A DNA stretch of 64,000 nucleotides from positions 1 through 64,000 of the forward strand of contig SJBG01000008.1 in the NCBI GenBank assembly GCA_004332195.1. Reading direction: 5' to 3'. Both the position numbers and the translations under genes were made by a program. Positions 62,458-64,000 of this stretch are shown piece after piece. A model generated the notes under the pieces. That model made no database searches. It had not been told where the DNA came from and worked only from the letters and a program-made list of their open reading frames with translations. The stretch is from Desulfobulbaceae bacterium. GTDB lineage: Bacteria > Desulfobacterota > Desulfobulbia > Desulfobulbales > Desulfurivibrionaceae. Position 1 is the stretch's first letter, and the number at the start of each line of letters is the position of its first letter.

Positions 62458-62525
62458 TGACCATTACCTCGCTTCGTTACTTGTGAGTATTTAAGGAAGA
62501 ACCTATTGCCCTTCGGGCAAAGGGG

Positions 62526-63107
62526 TCATGGGTTAACGGTTAACCCTGGGATTTTATCCGCCAACCGGGATGCTGAACAACCGTGCTGGGTGTGCATATA
62601 ATTCATGCTTTTGATTTCGTTGATCTGAGTTTGAAAAAGTCGCTCCCGACTAGCCATGTAAAGATCAAAAACTACCAAGGCCACCCGATCGACAATGTCA
62701 TAAAAACGCTCCCATTCCGCCGCAATTACCACCAGATTGCGTTCTTGGCCAACGAACTGACGCACTACGGTTTTCAGGTCAAAAATGAAAAGCACTGCTG
62801 AGGCCGGGGTAAAGGTCTGAACGGCCCGGATCTTGACGAAGGTTGCCAGCTCGTTCCGAATTTGCTCCATATTTGGTTCCGAATCCGGCTGATCAAAAAG
62901 TAAGGAATAAACGGCGCTGAGGGTGTGCCGGGTACTGTAGCCCACGGGATTGGCGAAGCGGTCTTGTTCCCGTTTGAAAATAGCGGAGGCATCCGCAGCA
63001 TAACCATCCAGGACTCGATTGATCCAGCGCTGCTGAATTTCCCCTTTGTTTTCCTCTAAAAACCGCGCTAACCTCATCTCCTGGTTCTCCACCTTATTAA
63101 AAGCCAT
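62526..63107 (-). CDS. RsbRD-N-terminal-like regulator upstream of dsrM
   Basis: This 193-residue, largely helical protein resembles the N-terminal (non-heme globin-like) domain of RsbR/RsbRD stressosome proteins, alone without a STAS domain (LARFLEENKGEIQQRWINRVLDGYAADASAIFKREQDRFANPVGY). Such genes precede dsrMKJOP in several sulfate reducers (from memory). The C-terminus has a free Cys and a region (MNYMHTQHGC). Start is ATG 63107, or GTG 63113. It may sense redox or stress for the dsr genes (inference). It lies 68 bp before dsrM. Confidence 0.72.
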   Translation of the reverse strand: MAFNKVENQEMRLARFLEENKGEIQQRWINRVLDGYAADASAIFKREQDRFANPVGYSTRHTLSAVYSLLFDQPDSEPNMEQIRNELATFVKIRAVQTFTPASAVLFIFDLKTVVRQFVGQERNLVVIAAEWERFYDIVDRVALVVFDLYMASRERLFQTQINEIKSMNYMHTQHGCSASRLADKIPGLTVNP

Positions 63108-63292
63108 TCCCACCCTAAAAGAGGGGTTGGTGAATGATCACTCGGAAACTAGTGGGGTACCGGTAGCATATTTGTCCAGCCATTTCAAGATAAAACTAAA
63201 GAAACGGGAACAAAAAAATATGGAGACGAACCAAGACACGACAAGGAAAGGAGTTGGGTTACTGGTGGGGAAAAAAGCTACGGAGAAAAGGG

Positions 63293-63718
63293 TCAGGTTA
63301 CGGTATCAACCAGCAGACCCATCTCTTTCTCCAGGTTTCGCAGGAGGGTTGGAAGCTCATCGATGGTGATGGTTAGATCGGTGGTAATTAAGCTTACTTC
63401 ATCACTGGCGCAATCGTAAATATCGAGCAAATAGCCGTCTGCGGTTTTGGTCAGCAACAGCCTTAAAAAAATGTCGTTCCGCTCAAAACCGCGGTTGGCT
63501 TGCGCCACCAAGCTGCGCACTTCCCGCTCTTCTTCCGCATTAAGATACTGACGACGAGGCGAAGGACGTGCCTCATCGCGATCACGCTCCCACTCTCGCT
63601 TGAAAACCCCTAACCTGGCCGCCGAAGCAACCGCGTCAACTGGCACCACCTTACGTTCCTGGCGGTAGGCCTTGACCGGCAACACCAAGGGAAACCTAAA
63701 CTCATCGGAGATAACCAT
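63293..63718 (-). CDS. Hypothetical protein upstream of the dsr operon
   Basis: This protein (141 aa from ATG 63718) is not recognised. It has a basic, charged first half (RQERKVVP, RPSPRRQYL) and a second half of alternating strands and helices (FLRLLLTKTADGYLLDIYDCASDEVSLIT...LPTLLRNLEKEM). The latter is slightly reminiscent of FlaG-type domains but without firm similarity. An upstream in-frame ATG at 63748 would add 10 residues. It ends 185 bp before the RsbRD-like gene. Confidence 0.6.
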   Translation of the reverse strand: MVISDEFRFPLVLPVKAYRQERKVVPVDAVASAARLGVFKREWERDRDEARPSPRRQYLNAEEEREVRSLVAQANRGFERNDIFLRLLLTKTADGYLLDIYDCASDEVSLITTDLTITIDELPTLLRNLEKEMGLLVDTVT

Positions 63719-63900
63719 AACACACCTCAACAACCCTCCAGGGATCATCCTCCAGCTGGCGGGTCGGCCAGGAACGTTAAAACTGTTAGCAACTCCTTCC
63801 TACTCCTAGTCTGCCTCCTGGTCTGCTGTTCGGCAACTTCCGCCCATTTCATTAAATCAAAAAATAATTCGAACCACACTATCATGTCGACGGTTCAGCA

Positions 63901-64000
63901 TTAAAGCTCCAAGTACGTAGGAGATATTTTCCCTTTGACCCTGCGGATGAATTCGGTGTAGGCTGAAGATGCAATCAGGCTCTGCCCGGCCTTTGCAATT
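63901..64000 (-). CDS. Partial unknown gene, 3' end
   Basis: The last 33 codons of a minus-strand frame enter from the right edge and end in TAA (63901-63903). The visible residues end RRVKGKISPTYLEL. Composition is plausible for coding sequence. The rest, and so the identity, is outside the window. Confidence 0.4.
   Translation of the reverse strand, partial: IAKAGQSLIASSAYTEFIRRVKGKISPTYLEL

Overview
The window looks like chromosomal DNA of a Gram-negative, sulfur-metabolising deltaproteobacterium (Desulfobacterota in the broad sense). The main evidence is a complete dsrMKJOP operon (57.2-62.5 kb, minus strand), which encodes the membrane redox complex of dissimilatory sulfite/sulfate metabolism. 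An Kdo transferase gene shows it makes LPS. A monomeric NADP isocitrate dehydrogenase, parABS and an RNase Y/ZapA/ZapB neighbourhood fit the same group. A genus cannot be assigned by eye.

Layout. 0.1-5.8 kb (+): a four-gene yejABEF-type peptide ABC importer with translationally coupled genes. 5.9-11.4 kb (-): a full rRNA operon (promoter, 16S, tRNA-Ile, tRNA-Ala, 23S, 5S, terminator) whose leader and trailer sequences pair into processing stems. 11.5-25.3 kb (+): amrS-like radical SAM, waaA/kdtA, carA, carB, ftsH, folP, cysE, a decayed c-di-GMP signalling gene, a 60-aa Cys-rich protein and ppk2. 25.3-34.4 kb (-): a histidine phosphatase, an orphan ParA ATPase and a CYTH/CHAD protein facing ppk2, then an M48 protease, tyrS, rny, a probable 6S RNA, zapA and zapB. 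35-36.8 kb (+): pyrK and pyrD. 36.8-48.1 kb (-): an outer-membrane barrel protein, comF, an HD-GYP sensor gene split by an IS3-family element, icd, parB, parA, a parS-like site and an M20 peptidase. 48.7-49.5 kb (+): rnhA. 49.7-63.7 kb (-): pyrC, pyrB, lepB, secB, uvrA, dsrPOJKM, an RsbRD-N-like protein and an unknown protein. A gene fragment runs off the right edge.

Most striking is a dispersed family of seven 141-bp elements between 28.5 and 57.2 kb. Each is a near full-length imperfect palindrome with about 17-bp terminal inverted repeats. Six of the seven are bounded by perfect 4-bp A/T-rich direct repeats, so they behave like non-autonomous transposons (MITE- or ERIC-like). Five sit 0-13 bp past the stop codon of a gene, and one separates parA from parB. 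No transposase with matching ends is in the window.

Other points of interest are a possible polyphosphate module (CHAD protein, ParA ATPase, SixA-type phosphatase, PPK2), a 78-residue insertion with a tandem repeat in UvrA, an exact 18-bp duplication covering the dsrO ribosome-binding site, a heptanucleotide array between dsrM and dsrK, a 41-bp-period repeat array cut by the left edge, and the loss of both HD-GYP genes present here.
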